Assembly: GCA_934096705.1 (NCBI GenBank)
Contig: CAKOMR010000006.1
Span: 3,704-67,703 of the forward strand
DNA length: 64,000 nucleotides
Direction: 5' to 3'
Origin: an uncultured Bacilli bacterium
GTDB lineage: Bacteria; Bacillota_I; Bacilli_A; RF39; UBA660
Made by a program: the position numbers and the translations under genes
Shown here: positions 44,451 to 53,785 of the stretch, piece by piece
How positions within the stretch are numbered: position 1 is the stretch's first letter
Layout: every line of letters starts with the position of its first letter
The notes under the pieces: model-generated
The model's database searches: none
Told to the model about the DNA's origin: nothing
What the model saw: the letters and a program-made list of their open reading frames with translations, nothing else

Positions 44451-45830
44451 CTAAAATTTAATTTTCTCATTTACGTAAGAAGTAATATCATCTAAATTAA
44501 TTACTATTTGTTTCATCGTATCGCGATCTCTTAACGTAACTGTATTATTATTTAAAGTATCATCATCAATAGTTATAGCAAATGGAGTTCCTATAGCATC
44601 TGCTCTCCTATAACGTTTACCAATATTTCCAGTTTCATCAAATGAACAAGCAAAATTTTTAGATAAAGCCCTATATATTTCTCTAGCTTTTTCACTATGA
44701 AATTTTTTAACTAAAGGTAAAATAGTTACTTTTACAGGTGCTAAATAAGGATGAATCTTAAGTACTTCTCTACTTGTGCCATCTTCTAAAATTTCTTCAT
44801 TATAAGCATCGCAAAGTATTGTTAAAAATAATCTTTCAACACCTACAGAAGGTTCTATAACATAAGGAATATATTTTTCATTAGTATCTGGATCTAAATA
44901 TTTTAAATTTTCTGAAGAAAATTTTTCGTGTTGACTTAAATCATAATCAGTCCTTGAGGCAATTCCCCAAAGTTCTCCGAAACCAAATGGAAAGTTATAT
45001 TCAATATCAGTTGTGGCATTTGAATAAAAGCAAAGTTCTTCTTTTGTATGATCACGCATACGTAGATTTTCTTCTTTAATACCTAAATCTTTTAAAAAGT
45101 TAAAACATCTTTCTTTATATATTTTAAACCACTCAAGTTCTGTACCTGGTTTACAGAAAAATTCAAGTTCCATTTGTTCGAATTCTCTTACTCTAAAAAT
45201 AAAGTTTCCCGGAGTTATTTCATTTCTAAAACTTTTTCCTACTTGGCCAATTCCAAATGGTACTTTTAATCTCATGCTTCTTTGTACATTTAAAAAATTA
45301 ACAAAAATTCCTTGAGCAGTTTCAGGTCTTAAATAAATTGTACTTTTAGCTTCTTCAGTAACACCTTGGAATGTTTTAAACATTAAATTAAATTGTCTTA
45401 TATCAGTAAAATCACTTTTACCACATTTTGGGCAAGTAATTTTATTTTCGTTGATAAATTCAATTAATTTTTCATTGCTCCAACCATCGCCAGTTTCTTT
45501 TCCATTTGTGTAGTCCTCAATTAATTTATCTGCTCTATATCTAGTTTTGCAATGTTTACAATCTATAAGAGGGTCTGCAAAAGTTTTTAAATGTCCTGAT
45601 GCTTCCCATACTTTAGGATTCATTAAAATTGAACTATCTAAAGAAACATTATTTTCATCTTCTTCAACAAACTTTTTAAGCCAAGCATTTTTTATATTTC
45701 TTTTTAATTCTGCACCAAGTGGTCCAAAATCCCAAGAATTTGCTAAACCTCCATATATTTCACTACCTTGAAATATAAATCCATAATTCTTACAATAATT
45801 TGTAAGTTTTTCCATAGTTAATTTTCCCAT
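44451..45830 (-). CDS. glyS: Glycyl-tRNA synthetase, single-chain type
   Basis: 459 aa, class II homodimer type. MEKLTNYCKNYGFIFQGSEI, motif 2 FRNEITPGNFIFRVREFEQM and motif 3 PSVGVERLFLTIL are present, as is a CKHCKTRY...CPKCG zinc pair. The start at 45830 has AGGAGG; 11 further upstream codons lie in the leader. Controlled by the short T-box upstream. Confidence 0.96.
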   Translation of the reverse strand: MGKLTMEKLTNYCKNYGFIFQGSEIYGGLANSWDFGPLGAELKRNIKNAWLKKFVEEDENNVSLDSSILMNPKVWEASGHLKTFADPLIDCKHCKTRYRADKLIEDYTNGKETGDGWSNEKLIEFINENKITCPKCGKSDFTDIRQFNLMFKTFQGVTEEAKSTIYLRPETAQGIFVNFLNVQRSMRLKVPFGIGQVGKSFRNEITPGNFIFRVREFEQMELEFFCKPGTELEWFKIYKERCFNFLKDLGIKEENLRMRDHTKEELCFYSNATTDIEYNFPFGFGELWGIASRTDYDLSQHEKFSSENLKYLDPDTNEKYIPYVIEPSVGVERLFLTILCDAYNEEILEDGTSREVLKIHPYLAPVKVTILPLVKKFHSEKAREIYRALSKNFACSFDETGNIGKRYRRADAIGTPFAITIDDDTLNNNTVTLRDRDTMKQIVINLDDITSYVNEKIKF

Positions 45831-45847
45831 ACATCCTCCTAATAAAT

Positions 45848-46008
45848 AAAAAAATCCCTTCAAAAATAATTTAGGGACGAAATTTTATCCGCGGTTCCAC
45901 CCTAATTATTCCCAAAGGAATCACTTTTAAAAATTATATAGCTCCGGGTTGCCAAGCCCCTCATTGCTTTTATATTTGTATTATAATATTTTTTACTTAT
46001 TTTGGCAA
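45848..46008 (-). promoter_or_regulatory. Minimal Gly T-box leader and promoter of glyS-proS, lacking a canonical stem I
   Basis: Promoter TTGCCA (46003-46008), 17 bp, TATAAT (45980-45985), so transcription starts near 45973. The T-box AGGGTGGAACCGCG is perfect (45890-45903), and TGGA fits the U73 of tRNA-Gly. Stem III ATTCC/GGAAT and the terminator TCCCT/AGGGA with T run are present. Only about 70 nt separate start and T-box (158-186 nt in the other two leaders here), leaving no room for stem I. A short hairpin GGGG-loop-CCC (45946-45960) shows GGC in its loop. Confidence 0.8.
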
Positions 46009-46012
46009 CATT

Positions 46013-46648
46013 TTATTTATTTTCTGCAAATAAAGAATTTTTATATTTATTAATCATGTTCTTTTCTTTTTTACTAATAACTTCTTTATAATAACAATCA
46101 CTACAAAGTGGTACATAACTAACATCGTCGACACCATCTATGGCAACTTCATCACCTGAAAAAACAAACGTACCATTAACTTTTCTTGCATTAAATATAG
46201 CGGTTTCCCCACACTTACAGTTAACAGTTAACTCATTTTTTCTATCAGCATAACCCATTAATGCTTGCGTACCTTTAAAAAGCCTTCCTTTAAAATCACT
46301 TTTTAAAGCATAACAAATAACTGTTATCCCTATCTCATGGGAAAGCATCCAAAATTCAAATATTTGTCTTTCTGTTAAAAATTGTGCTTCATCCACTAAA
46401 ACAACCTCAGTACCTTTTATAAGAGATAAATACTTTTCATCAAATATAGAATCTTTTTCATCTAAAAGGATATCAACTTTAGCTTTTTCTTTAGTTCTAT
46501 TTATTACATAGTCTCCGCCCTTTGTATCAAGTAAAGGCTTAAGTATTAAAACTTTGTGTCCATGTTTTCTATAATTATAATTATCTTGTAGTAACTTTGT
46601 GGTCTTACCACTTTCCATTGTTCCATAAAATAGGGTTAAATCTGTCAT
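46013..46648 (-). CDS. tdk: Thymidine kinase
   Basis: 211 aa, type II. P-loop GTMESGKTTKL at 9-19, VVLVDEAQFL, zinc Cys in CKCGETA and CSDCYY. Phosphorylates thymidine for salvage. Overlaps recO by 4 bp. Confidence 0.96.
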   Translation of the reverse strand: MTDLTLFYGTMESGKTTKLLQDNYNYRKHGHKVLILKPLLDTKGGDYVINRTKEKAKVDILLDEKDSIFDEKYLSLIKGTEVVLVDEAQFLTERQIFEFWMLSHEIGITVICYALKSDFKGRLFKGTQALMGYADRKNELTVNCKCGETAIFNARKVNGTFVFSGDEVAIDGVDDVSYVPLCSDCYYKEVISKKEKNMINKYKNSLFAENK

Positions 46649-47373
46649 TTATTCTCTCCAAAAACTAACATTTTTTTATCAATATAAAGTCCAGTAAATG
46701 AATCATAATAGTCAGTAACAAACTTATTAATGATTTTTTTTATCCTATTATCTACATTTATTGTATTTATTGACTCTATATCTATATAATAATACATCCT
46801 AATAAGTTTTACTATCTTTAAATCGATTATTTGTTCATTTTGATAGCAATCTTTACATATAAGTCCACCATAAGATGCATCAATTGTAACAATATTAGTT
46901 TTTTTGCCACATCTTATACAACTATCTAAATTTAAGCCCACTCCTAAGTATGGTAAAAGTTTTAATTCTAAAATATTACATAATGTTAATGGGTCTAAAT
47001 TTTTCTCTATTTTTAATATAGTTTTGATAAATAAATCATAAATTTTTGGATTATTATTTTGTTTAACTACTTGTGTTATAAGTTTAGTTAAATATAAAGA
47101 AACACTTATTTTATCAAGGTCAGTTCGAATATTTACTAAAGGATCTTTAACATCAACACTTATTAAATTTGATAGTTTACCTTCTTTATACTGCAAATTA
47201 AAAACGCCATAGGTAAGTATTTGTGTGCAAGCCCTAAGAGGAGATTTCATTTTCTTAGCGCCTTTACACATTATTCCTATAAGGCCTTTTTCTCTTGTTA
47301 ATACATTAATTATTTTGCTAGATTCACCATAAGGCGTTTCTGTAACAATAAAACCTTCTACTTCCTGTGGCAT
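46645..47373 (-). CDS. recO: DNA repair protein RecO
   Basis: 242 aa. OB-fold N-terminus (GFIVTETPYGESSKIINVLT, REKGLIGIMCKGAKK) and zinc site CIRCGKK...CKDCY. Loads RecA with RecR. Its ATG overlaps the stop codon of yqzL. Confidence 0.94.
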   Translation of the reverse strand: MPQEVEGFIVTETPYGESSKIINVLTREKGLIGIMCKGAKKMKSPLRACTQILTYGVFNLQYKEGKLSNLISVDVKDPLVNIRTDLDKISVSLYLTKLITQVVKQNNNPKIYDLFIKTILKIEKNLDPLTLCNILELKLLPYLGVGLNLDSCIRCGKKTNIVTIDASYGGLICKDCYQNEQIIDLKIVKLIRMYYYIDIESINTINVDNRIKKIINKFVTDYYDSFTGLYIDKKMLVFGENK

Positions 47374-47462
47374 TATTTTCCTTCTTTAACTTTTTTATAA
47401 TTTAAATAATCTTCAACTTTTCCACTTGTTTTAAATTTATTCCAAGCCTCTTTCGTAGTCAA
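47373..47462 (-). CDS. yqzL: YqzL-like small protein
   Basis: Reads MTTKEAWNKFKTSGKVEDYL and on to KVKEGK, 29 aa from a TTG start at 47462 with AAAGGG upstream (a GTG at 47471 would add three residues). W..F...G....YL.YK is the YqzL family pattern, and the place between era and recO is where Bacillus has yqzL. Stop codon shared as TAATG with recO. Confidence 0.75.
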   Translation of the reverse strand: MTTKEAWNKFKTSGKVEDYLNYKKVKEGK

Positions 47463-47507
47463 CCTTTTCACCCTTTCTAATTATATGATGATGAAAAGAT
47501 TACTTTT

Positions 47508-48392
47508 TTATTCATTATTTAAATAACCTAATTCTAATAAATACTTTTCTTTATCTTTCCAATTTTTTATAGTTTTAACATAAAGCTCTATATAAACTTT
47601 TTTACCAACCATTTTTTCGATTTCTTCACGGGCTTCAATACCAACTTTTTTAAGTCTACTACCATTTTTCCCAATAACTATTTTTTTAATAGAATCTCTA
47701 TCAACTATAATATCTACTAAAATATTTACTACATCTTTTTTTTCATGGTAACCAACGCAGTTGCAAGCAATGCTATGAGGAACTTCTTCAATTGTATCAT
47801 TTAAAAGTTTTTCTCTAACAATTTCAGATACCATAAAGCTCATTGAATTTGATGTAATCATATCATCGTCATAATATTTAACTTCATCAGATAAATATTT
47901 TTTTATTACTTCAATAAGTCTATCTGTATTATCATTTGTCATAGCAGAAACCGGAACAATGTCTGAAAAAGGATATAAATCTTTATACTCATTTATTGTA
48001 TAAAGAAGTATTTCATCAGATATTTGATCTATTTTATTTATAACTAAAATAACGGGAATTTCAACATTTTTTAAAATATTTAAAATATATCTATCTCCAG
48101 GGCCAATACCTTTTTTACCATCTATAACAAAAAGTATTGCATCAACATCCTCAGTCATTTCTTTTGCTTTTTTATTTAATATTTTGCCTAGTCTATTAAT
48201 TGGTTTAGCTATACCTGGAGTATCCACAAATACAATTTGATAATCTTTTTCATTATATATACCTTGAATAACATTTCTAGTTGTACCTGCTTTATCAGAT
48301 GTAATAGCAATTTTTTGAGTAATTAAGGAATTAATTAAAGTTGATTTTCCTACATTTGGTCTTCCTATTAAACTTACAAATCCACTTTTCAT
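47508..48392 (-). CDS. era: GTPase Era
   Basis: 294 aa. G1 GRPNVGKST at 10-18, G3 DTPG, G4 NKID, C-terminal KH domain with VIGKNGSRLKKVG. Needed for 16S rRNA maturation and 30S assembly. Confidence 0.97.
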   Translation of the reverse strand: MKSGFVSLIGRPNVGKSTLINSLITQKIAITSDKAGTTRNVIQGIYNEKDYQIVFVDTPGIAKPINRLGKILNKKAKEMTEDVDAILFVIDGKKGIGPGDRYILNILKNVEIPVILVINKIDQISDEILLYTINEYKDLYPFSDIVPVSAMTNDNTDRLIEVIKKYLSDEVKYYDDDMITSNSMSFMVSEIVREKLLNDTIEEVPHSIACNCVGYHEKKDVVNILVDIIVDRDSIKKIVIGKNGSRLKKVGIEAREEIEKMVGKKVYIELYVKTIKNWKDKEKYLLELGYLNNE

Positions 48393-48399
48393 AACTCAC

Positions 48400-48798
48400 C
48401 TATTTAAATAAACTTATTATATATGGTAAAAATATTATTGCATTTACTATTATTGCCATAAATGTTGCCATACAAGTTGCTGCTGAACCACAATCTTTTG
48501 CTACTTTTGCAAGTGGATGATATTCTTGAGTTACTAAATCAACAGTAGCTTCTATAGCGGTATTTAAAAACTCAATTTCCATTATAAGAAGCATACTTAT
48601 TAAAGCAAAAATCCATTGCATAAAAGTAATTTTAAAAATAATACCACACACAATAATTGCCACTATACCAATTGTTTCAAATATAAAACTAGTTTCATGA
48701 GTATAACAATAAATAAATCCTTGAAAAGAATATTTAAACTTATGTAATACATCTTTAACTGGTCCAACTTTTTCACCTTTGCGTTTTATTAAATCCAT
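48400..48798 (-). CDS. dgkA: Diacylglycerol/undecaprenol kinase
   Basis: 132 aa with three helices and the signature EIEFLNTAIEATVDLVT. In Firmicutes the enzyme phosphorylates undecaprenol for cell-wall lipid carrier recycling. Overlaps ybeY by 26 bp; AGGAG precedes the start. Confidence 0.93.
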   Translation of the reverse strand: MDLIKRKGEKVGPVKDVLHKFKYSFQGFIYCYTHETSFIFETIGIVAIIVCGIIFKITFMQWIFALISMLLIMEIEFLNTAIEATVDLVTQEYHPLAKVAKDCGSAATCMATFMAIIVNAIIFLPYIISLFK

Positions 48799-49219
48799 TT
48801 AATACCAACTCCTGTTTTCCAAACATTATTTCTTCGTCTTCTTTTGATTTTGTATGGTCATATCCAAGTAAATGTAAAAGTCCATGAACTGCTAAAAAAG
48901 CTATCTCTCTAGTTTCGGTATGCCCATACATTTTTGCCTGCTCTTTCATTCTTGGAATGCATATATATATTTCACCTAAAACTCTTATATCGTTATACTC
49001 ACGTTTATCATTATCTTCAAAAGCAAATGATATAACATCAGTTACTCTATCAATATTACGATATTCTTTATTTATTTCTTGAATTTTCTTTTCATCTACT
49101 AAAACAACTGAAAAAAATGCATTGTTAACTTTTTCCATTTTCAAAGTTCTTTTTAAAACTTTTTTAACAATGCCATATTTTTTATATTTAACTAAGTCTA
49201 TTATTTCAAATTTATTCAT
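48773..49219 (-). CDS. ybeY: Endoribonuclease YbeY
   Basis: 148 aa with the metal site HGLLHLLGYDHTKSKEDEEI. Processes rRNA ends. In Bacillus it lies in a phoH-yqfF-ybeY-dgkA-era cluster; here phoH and yqfF are absent from the cluster. Ends in TGA. Confidence 0.95.
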   Translation of the reverse strand: MNKFEIIDLVKYKKYGIVKKVLKRTLKMEKVNNAFFSVVLVDEKKIQEINKEYRNIDRVTDVISFAFEDNDKREYNDIRVLGEIYICIPRMKEQAKMYGHTETREIAFLAVHGLLHLLGYDHTKSKEDEEIMFGKQELVLNGFNKTQR

Positions 49220-49271
49220 CTAGAATACCCCACTAGCAATTATTATAACCAATAATACTTAACAAATCAAA

Positions 49272-49805
49272 CTATTTAAGTGTTTTTTTCTTAAAAAAAA
49301 GTATTACTTTATTAACAAGTATATAAAGCAAGTAACCAATACTACAACCAATAGTATTTAATATAATATCATCAACATCAAAACTACGACCTATATTAAG
49401 TTGAACAAACTCAATCGTAGAGCTTACAATAATGGAAATTAGCAAATTATAAAAGATATTTTTAGGTTTAATATAAACAGAAACAATATAACCAAATGGA
49501 ATAAATAAGGCTATATTACCAATAACATTTATTAAAAATAGTTCACTATTAATTTTATATCTTAAAATTTCAGTAAAAGGAATAATATTAAATCCTCCTA
49601 AAGTATTATAATCAACTCTTGTTACAAGTTCATATAAAAGAAGTAGATATACAAGTGAAAGCATCATTAGCAATTCTTTATATAAAACAAGTTTGATTTT
49701 ATTTATACGTAAATAAGCAAATCTTATACAACATACAGTAACTAGAACTATCACTAATGACGGCCATATATTAATTAAACTATTTTTTAAAACGTTATAA
49801 ATCAC
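49272..49805 (-). CDS. VanZ-family membrane protein
   Basis: 177 aa with about five helices. IIPFTEILRYK, NVIGNIALFIPFGYI and STIEFVQLNIGRSFDVDDII are VanZ motifs. Starts at GTG with AGAGGAG. It sits between yqfD and ybeY, where phoH is usual. Confidence 0.85.
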   Translation of the reverse strand: MIYNVLKNSLINIWPSLVIVLVTVCCIRFAYLRINKIKLVLYKELLMMLSLVYLLLLYELVTRVDYNTLGGFNIIPFTEILRYKINSELFLINVIGNIALFIPFGYIVSVYIKPKNIFYNLLISIIVSSTIEFVQLNIGRSFDVDDIILNTIGCSIGYLLYILVNKVILFFKKKTLK

Positions 49806-49806
49806 A

Positions 49807-50940
49807 CTAACTCTCCTCTAAAATAACTTGTGAACCAATTTGCTTTTCTACTACTATAAACACATCCATATTCATTGTACTATCATTTGCACTTTTTTGC
49901 AAAACTTTTTCTTCAATAATTTTTTCATCATTAGCTAAAGTTAAATTTATTTTTTCTTTAGCTAAATCAATACCTTTTTTTATAATTTCTTCTTCACTAT
50001 AAATCAGTTTTTTCTTTTTCACCTCATAATCTTTTCTTAGATATAGTTTAATTCCTAAACCCTCAAATATAAGTTTATTTTTAGATTCATAATTTTTTAA
50101 TCTATCATTTAGTAAAACATAATCTTTATCATTAATATTTAATACAAAATTATTTCTCTTTTTTTTAGTAAACTTTGTTTCATAATATTCAAAAGGTATA
50201 TTAACACTTACATTATACCAAACTTCTGCATAAATACTTGCATCTGCACAAACCTGATTAACTTGATTTTCATTTAAAAAAATATCACCACTTACAAGTA
50301 AATCTCCTTTTTTTACATAATCATTAATCTTTATTAAATTATTACCTTTATATATTTTAAACCTTTTTATAAGTCCATCATTTGAAGCATAAATGCCACA
50401 GTACGAATGATTAATTTCTTTTTCAGGAATAATTTTTTCTTCGACTTTTACAATATATTTCATGCCTTTGCTACTAATCTCTAGCCAATCAATTTTATCA
50501 TTATATTTTGTTTTAATCTTCTCTTTTATTTCATTTAATTTGTTAAAACTTTTTTTCAAAGTAAACGCACTTACTCCATACTCACGTAATTCTTCTTTAA
50601 GTAAATTTACTATTTTTTCATTTTCATGATCAATTTCTACATCTACGATAACATGTGAGAACGCAAAAACTATTAAAAAAATCGTAATCATACTAAAAAA
50701 AATCAAATAATAATTCTTTAGTATTTTTTTATAATATATTAATCCATAATATCTTACTATTTTAAAATTCAAATATTTATAATATTTATTTATTTTTTCA
50801 AAATCTTTGTATTTAATTTTAAAATAAAAATGATTATTTTTTTCATAAGACAAATAAATAGCAACATTTATATTATTTAATTTTAAAGTAACATCATTAA
50901 GACTTTTTCCACTACCTTTAATTAAAATATAATCAGTCAT
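49807..50940 (-). CDS. yqfD: Sporulation protein YqfD
   Basis: 377 aa with one membrane helix near residues 75-95 and a large outside domain (RFKIYKGNNLIKINDYVKKG, DLLVSGD). Paired with yqfC as in most spore formers; made in the mother cell in Bacillus and needed for engulfment in Clostridia. Overlaps yqfC by 8 bp. Confidence 0.9.
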   Translation of the reverse strand: MTDYILIKGSGKSLNDVTLKLNNINVAIYLSYEKNNHFYFKIKYKDFEKINKYYKYLNFKIVRYYGLIYYKKILKNYYLIFFSMITIFLIVFAFSHVIVDVEIDHENEKIVNLLKEELREYGVSAFTLKKSFNKLNEIKEKIKTKYNDKIDWLEISSKGMKYIVKVEEKIIPEKEINHSYCGIYASNDGLIKRFKIYKGNNLIKINDYVKKGDLLVSGDIFLNENQVNQVCADASIYAEVWYNVSVNIPFEYYETKFTKKKRNNFVLNINDKDYVLLNDRLKNYESKNKLIFEGLGIKLYLRKDYEVKKKKLIYSEEEIIKKGIDLAKEKINLTLANDEKIIEEKVLQKSANDSTMNMDVFIVVEKQIGSQVILEES

Positions 50941-51178
50941 AAATTTTTCCTATATTATTAATAAATCCCTCAATAAGAAGTTCTTTTTTATTTAACTTTT
51001 CAATTTTTAAATTACTACCTATTATATTTACTTTAAAATTATTTATTTTTAAAACTATTTTGGAATTTGTTAATGTTTCAATTTCATCATAATTATAAAC
51101 ATATACATGGCCACTATAAATTGATATAAAAAAATCTTTATCATACAAAAAATTTTCTAAAGCATATTTTATATTCAA
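50933..51178 (-). CDS. yqfC: Sporulation protein YqfC
   Basis: 81 aa, small beta-rich YabP/YqfC family protein. TTG start after GGTGA. Upstream of yqfD with overlap. Confidence 0.85.
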   Translation of the reverse strand: MNIKYALENFLYDKDFFISIYSGHVYVYNYDEIETLTNSKIVLKINNFKVNIIGSNLKIEKLNKKELLIEGFINNIGKIYD

Positions 51179-51224
51179 ACTATCACCAATAGATTATATG
51201 AAAAAAAGATAGAATTTATCTATC

Positions 51225-53372
51225 TTAATCATTAAATAATGAAAGGTTTACTTTCTCTTTTTCTTTATCAATACCTATTACATAGCAGTCTACAATATCT
51301 CCAACTGATAAAACTTCACTTGGATGTTTAATATAATTTTTACTCATTTTAGAAATATGGATTAAACCATCATTATGTAATCCAATATCAACAAATGCAC
51401 CAAAGTCTACAACATTACGAACTGTTCCTTGAATTTTCATACCTATACTTAAATCTTTAATTTCTAAAATATCACTTTTAAGAATTGGTTTTGGCATTTC
51501 ATCTCTCGGATCTCTGTGAGGTTTTTTTAATGAATTTAAAATACCCTGCACTGTATAAATATCACTTTTAGTTTGATTAACTAATTCATCTTCATTTATA
51601 TTATCAAGTTTTGATAAAATACTTTCTTTACCAATATCGTCATAACTTATATTTAAAATATCCATAATTTTTTTAGCAACATCATAACTTTCTGGGTGAA
51701 TATCTGTAGTATCAAATGGATTAGTTCCACCCTCAACCCTCATAAAACCAATTGCTTGTTCATAAGCTTTAGCACTTAATAACTTATTTTTTAGTATTTC
51801 TTCCCTAGAAGTAATTTTCCCCTCATTTTCACGATAATTAATAATTTTATCTATGAAATTCTTTGTCATTCCAGAAACATATTTTAAAAGTGAAGAACTA
51901 GCGGTATTAATATTTACTCCGACATCATTTACAACTTTTGTTACAACAAAATCAAGTGACTCTGAAAGTTTTTTATCATTAACATCATGTTGATATAATC
52001 CTACGCCAATACTTGCTGGATCAATTTTTACAAGTTCTGCTAAAGCATCTTGAAGTCTTCTACCGATACTTATTGCACTTCTTTCCTCAACAACTAAATT
52101 TGGAAATTCACTTATAGCAAGCTTTGAGGCACTATAGACTGAAGCTCCTGCTTCACTAACAATTATATAATCAACTTTATGATTTACACTTTTTAAAACA
52201 TCAATAATAAATTTTTCACTTTCTCTTGAAGCAGTTCCATTACCAATAGCAACAATATCAACATTATATTTATTTATTAAATCAATAGTTTTAATTTTTG
52301 CCTCTTCATATTTATTTACGGGTTCATGTGGATAAATTTTTTCAATTGTTAAAACTTTTCCAACAGGATTTAATACTGCAAGTTTGCAACCAGTTCTAAA
52401 TGCAGGATCAAGTCCTAAAACAATCTTGTCTTTTATCGGTGGCGTTAAAAGTAAATTATTTAGGTTTTCACTAAAATTTTTAATTGCTACGTCTTCTGCA
52501 GTGTCAGAAAGTTCTGCTCTAATCTCCCTTTCAATACTTGGATAAATAAGTCTTTTATAACTATCCTTTATAGCATCTTCAACAATTTTTACTACAAAAC
52601 TTTCTTTATTTTTGATTATTTTTTCTTCTAAAAAACTGATTATTTTATCATTATCAATATTCAAAGAAACTGTTACTACTTTTTCTTTTTCTGCTCTATT
52701 TATTGCAAGTACACGATATGACTTAATAAGTCTTATGCTTTCGGAAAAATCATAATACATCTCATATACTTTTTTCTCATCAACAGCATCTTTTTTCTTT
52801 TTAGATACTAGTGTTCCATTTTTAAAAATATAATTTCTTATCCATTTTCTGTAATAAGCATTGTCAGAAATATATTCTGCAATTATGTAACCAGCACCAT
52901 TTATTGCATCATCAATAGTTTTAACTTTATCATTTACAAACTTCCCTGCTAAAAGTTCAATATTACCTTTAACTGGAAAAGACATAATCATTTTTGCAAG
53001 TGGTTCTAGGCCATTATTAATTGCATCTGTAGCTTTAGTTTTCTTTTTTTCTTTAAATGGTCTATATAAATCTTCAACTTCAACAAGTTTTTCTGAAGCC
53101 ATAATTTTATCTCTTAATTCATCTGTTAATAAACCTTTTTCATCAATAAGTTTTATGACACTTTCTTTTCGTTCTAATAATTTATTTTCATAATCATAAA
53201 CTTCATTTATTTTTCTTATTTGCTCTTCATCAAGTGCACCTGTGGCTTCTTTTCTATATCTAGCAATAAATGGAATTGTACATCCTTCACTTAAAAGTTC
53301 TAAAGTTTTTTGGACTTGCGATACCTTTATATTTAAATTATTTGCAATATTTTCAATTATTATATTATTCAT
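51225..53372 (-). CDS. tex: Tex-family S1 RNA-binding transcription accessory protein
   Basis: 715 aa. N-terminal helical region, YqgF-like nuclease fold (GLDPAFRTGCKLAVLNPVGK), helix-hairpin-helix (YVSGMTKNFIDKIINYRENEG) and C-terminal S1 domain (MKIQGTVRNVVDFGAFVDIG). ATG at 53372 follows GAGG. Confidence 0.95.
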   Translation of the reverse strand: MNNIIIENIANNLNIKVSQVQKTLELLSEGCTIPFIARYRKEATGALDEEQIRKINEVYDYENKLLERKESVIKLIDEKGLLTDELRDKIMASEKLVEVEDLYRPFKEKKKTKATDAINNGLEPLAKMIMSFPVKGNIELLAGKFVNDKVKTIDDAINGAGYIIAEYISDNAYYRKWIRNYIFKNGTLVSKKKKDAVDEKKVYEMYYDFSESIRLIKSYRVLAINRAEKEKVVTVSLNIDNDKIISFLEEKIIKNKESFVVKIVEDAIKDSYKRLIYPSIEREIRAELSDTAEDVAIKNFSENLNNLLLTPPIKDKIVLGLDPAFRTGCKLAVLNPVGKVLTIEKIYPHEPVNKYEEAKIKTIDLINKYNVDIVAIGNGTASRESEKFIIDVLKSVNHKVDYIIVSEAGASVYSASKLAISEFPNLVVEERSAISIGRRLQDALAELVKIDPASIGVGLYQHDVNDKKLSESLDFVVTKVVNDVGVNINTASSSLLKYVSGMTKNFIDKIINYRENEGKITSREEILKNKLLSAKAYEQAIGFMRVEGGTNPFDTTDIHPESYDVAKKIMDILNISYDDIGKESILSKLDNINEDELVNQTKSDIYTVQGILNSLKKPHRDPRDEMPKPILKSDILEIKDLSIGMKIQGTVRNVVDFGAFVDIGLHNDGLIHISKMSKNYIKHPSEVLSVGDIVDCYVIGIDKEKEKVNLSLFND

Positions 53373-53507
53373 TTTATACCTCAAACAAGATTATAACATA
53401 AAAAAAACTAAAATTACTATTAACATGACACTTATTTACAATTTACTATGAAATACATAGAAAGCATGGAAATTACCATAATTTTGTAGAAATTATGACA
53501 CTAAAAA

Positions 53508-53525
53508 ACCCCGAATATACGGGAT
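53508..53525 (-). terminator. Terminator of the tRNA pair
   Basis: Stem ATCCCG/CGGGGT followed by TTTTT on the minus strand. Confidence 0.75.
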
Positions 53526-53539
53526 TTTGTTTATCTTGT

Positions 53540-53624
53540 TGGTGCAGGTAAAGGGACTTGAACCCCCACGGATTACTCCATTAGATCCTAAGTCTAACGC
53601 GTCTGCCAATTCCGCCATACCTGC
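53540..53624 (-). tRNA. tRNA-Leu(UAG)
   Basis: 85 nt, long variable arm. Acceptor GCAGGTA/TACCTGC, anticodon stem TTAGA/TCTAA with loop CTTAGGA (anticodon TAG), encoded CCA. Confidence 0.96.
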
Positions 53625-53631
53625 AACTGAA

Positions 53632-53708
53632 TGGTGGACCTCATAGGACTCGAACCTATGACCGCCCGGTTATGAGCCGGATGCTCTAACCAACTGAGCT
53701 AGAGGTCC
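53632..53708 (-). tRNA. tRNA with anticodon CAT, probably tRNA-Ile2(CAU)
   Basis: 77 nt. Acceptor GGACCTC/GAGGTCC, anticodon loop CTCATAA, encoded CCA. The acceptor GGACCT, the D arm AGCTCAGTTGGTTAGAGCA and loop CTCATAA resemble Bacillus/Mycoplasma tRNA-Ile2 (lysidine-modified C34) more than elongator tRNA-Met (GGCGGGG). First of a two-tRNA unit. Confidence 0.85.
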
Positions 53709-53720
53709 AACAACACTATG

Positions 53721-53749
53721 ATTATATTATAAAAAAACTAAAAAAGCAA
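53721..53749 (-). promoter_or_regulatory. Promoter of the tRNA-Ile2/tRNA-Leu unit
   Basis: TTGCTT (53744-53749), 17 bp, TATAAT (53721-53726), 12 bp before the tRNA. Confidence 0.8.
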
Positions 53750-53763
53750 TAAAAAAATAAAAA

Positions 53764-53785
53764 AATAAGCATCAATCAGCTTATT
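53764..53785 (-). terminator. Terminator of the gene at 53781-54200
   Basis: Stem AATAAGC/GCTTATT with an 8-nt loop and T runs on the minus strand; overlaps the stop codon. Confidence 0.75.

Noticed and set aside
53477..53497. Inverted repeat CATAATTT-TGTAG-AAATTATG between tex and the tRNAs
   Set aside because: It is AT-only apart from the ends, has no T run, and is not placed near a clear promoter; left unassigned.
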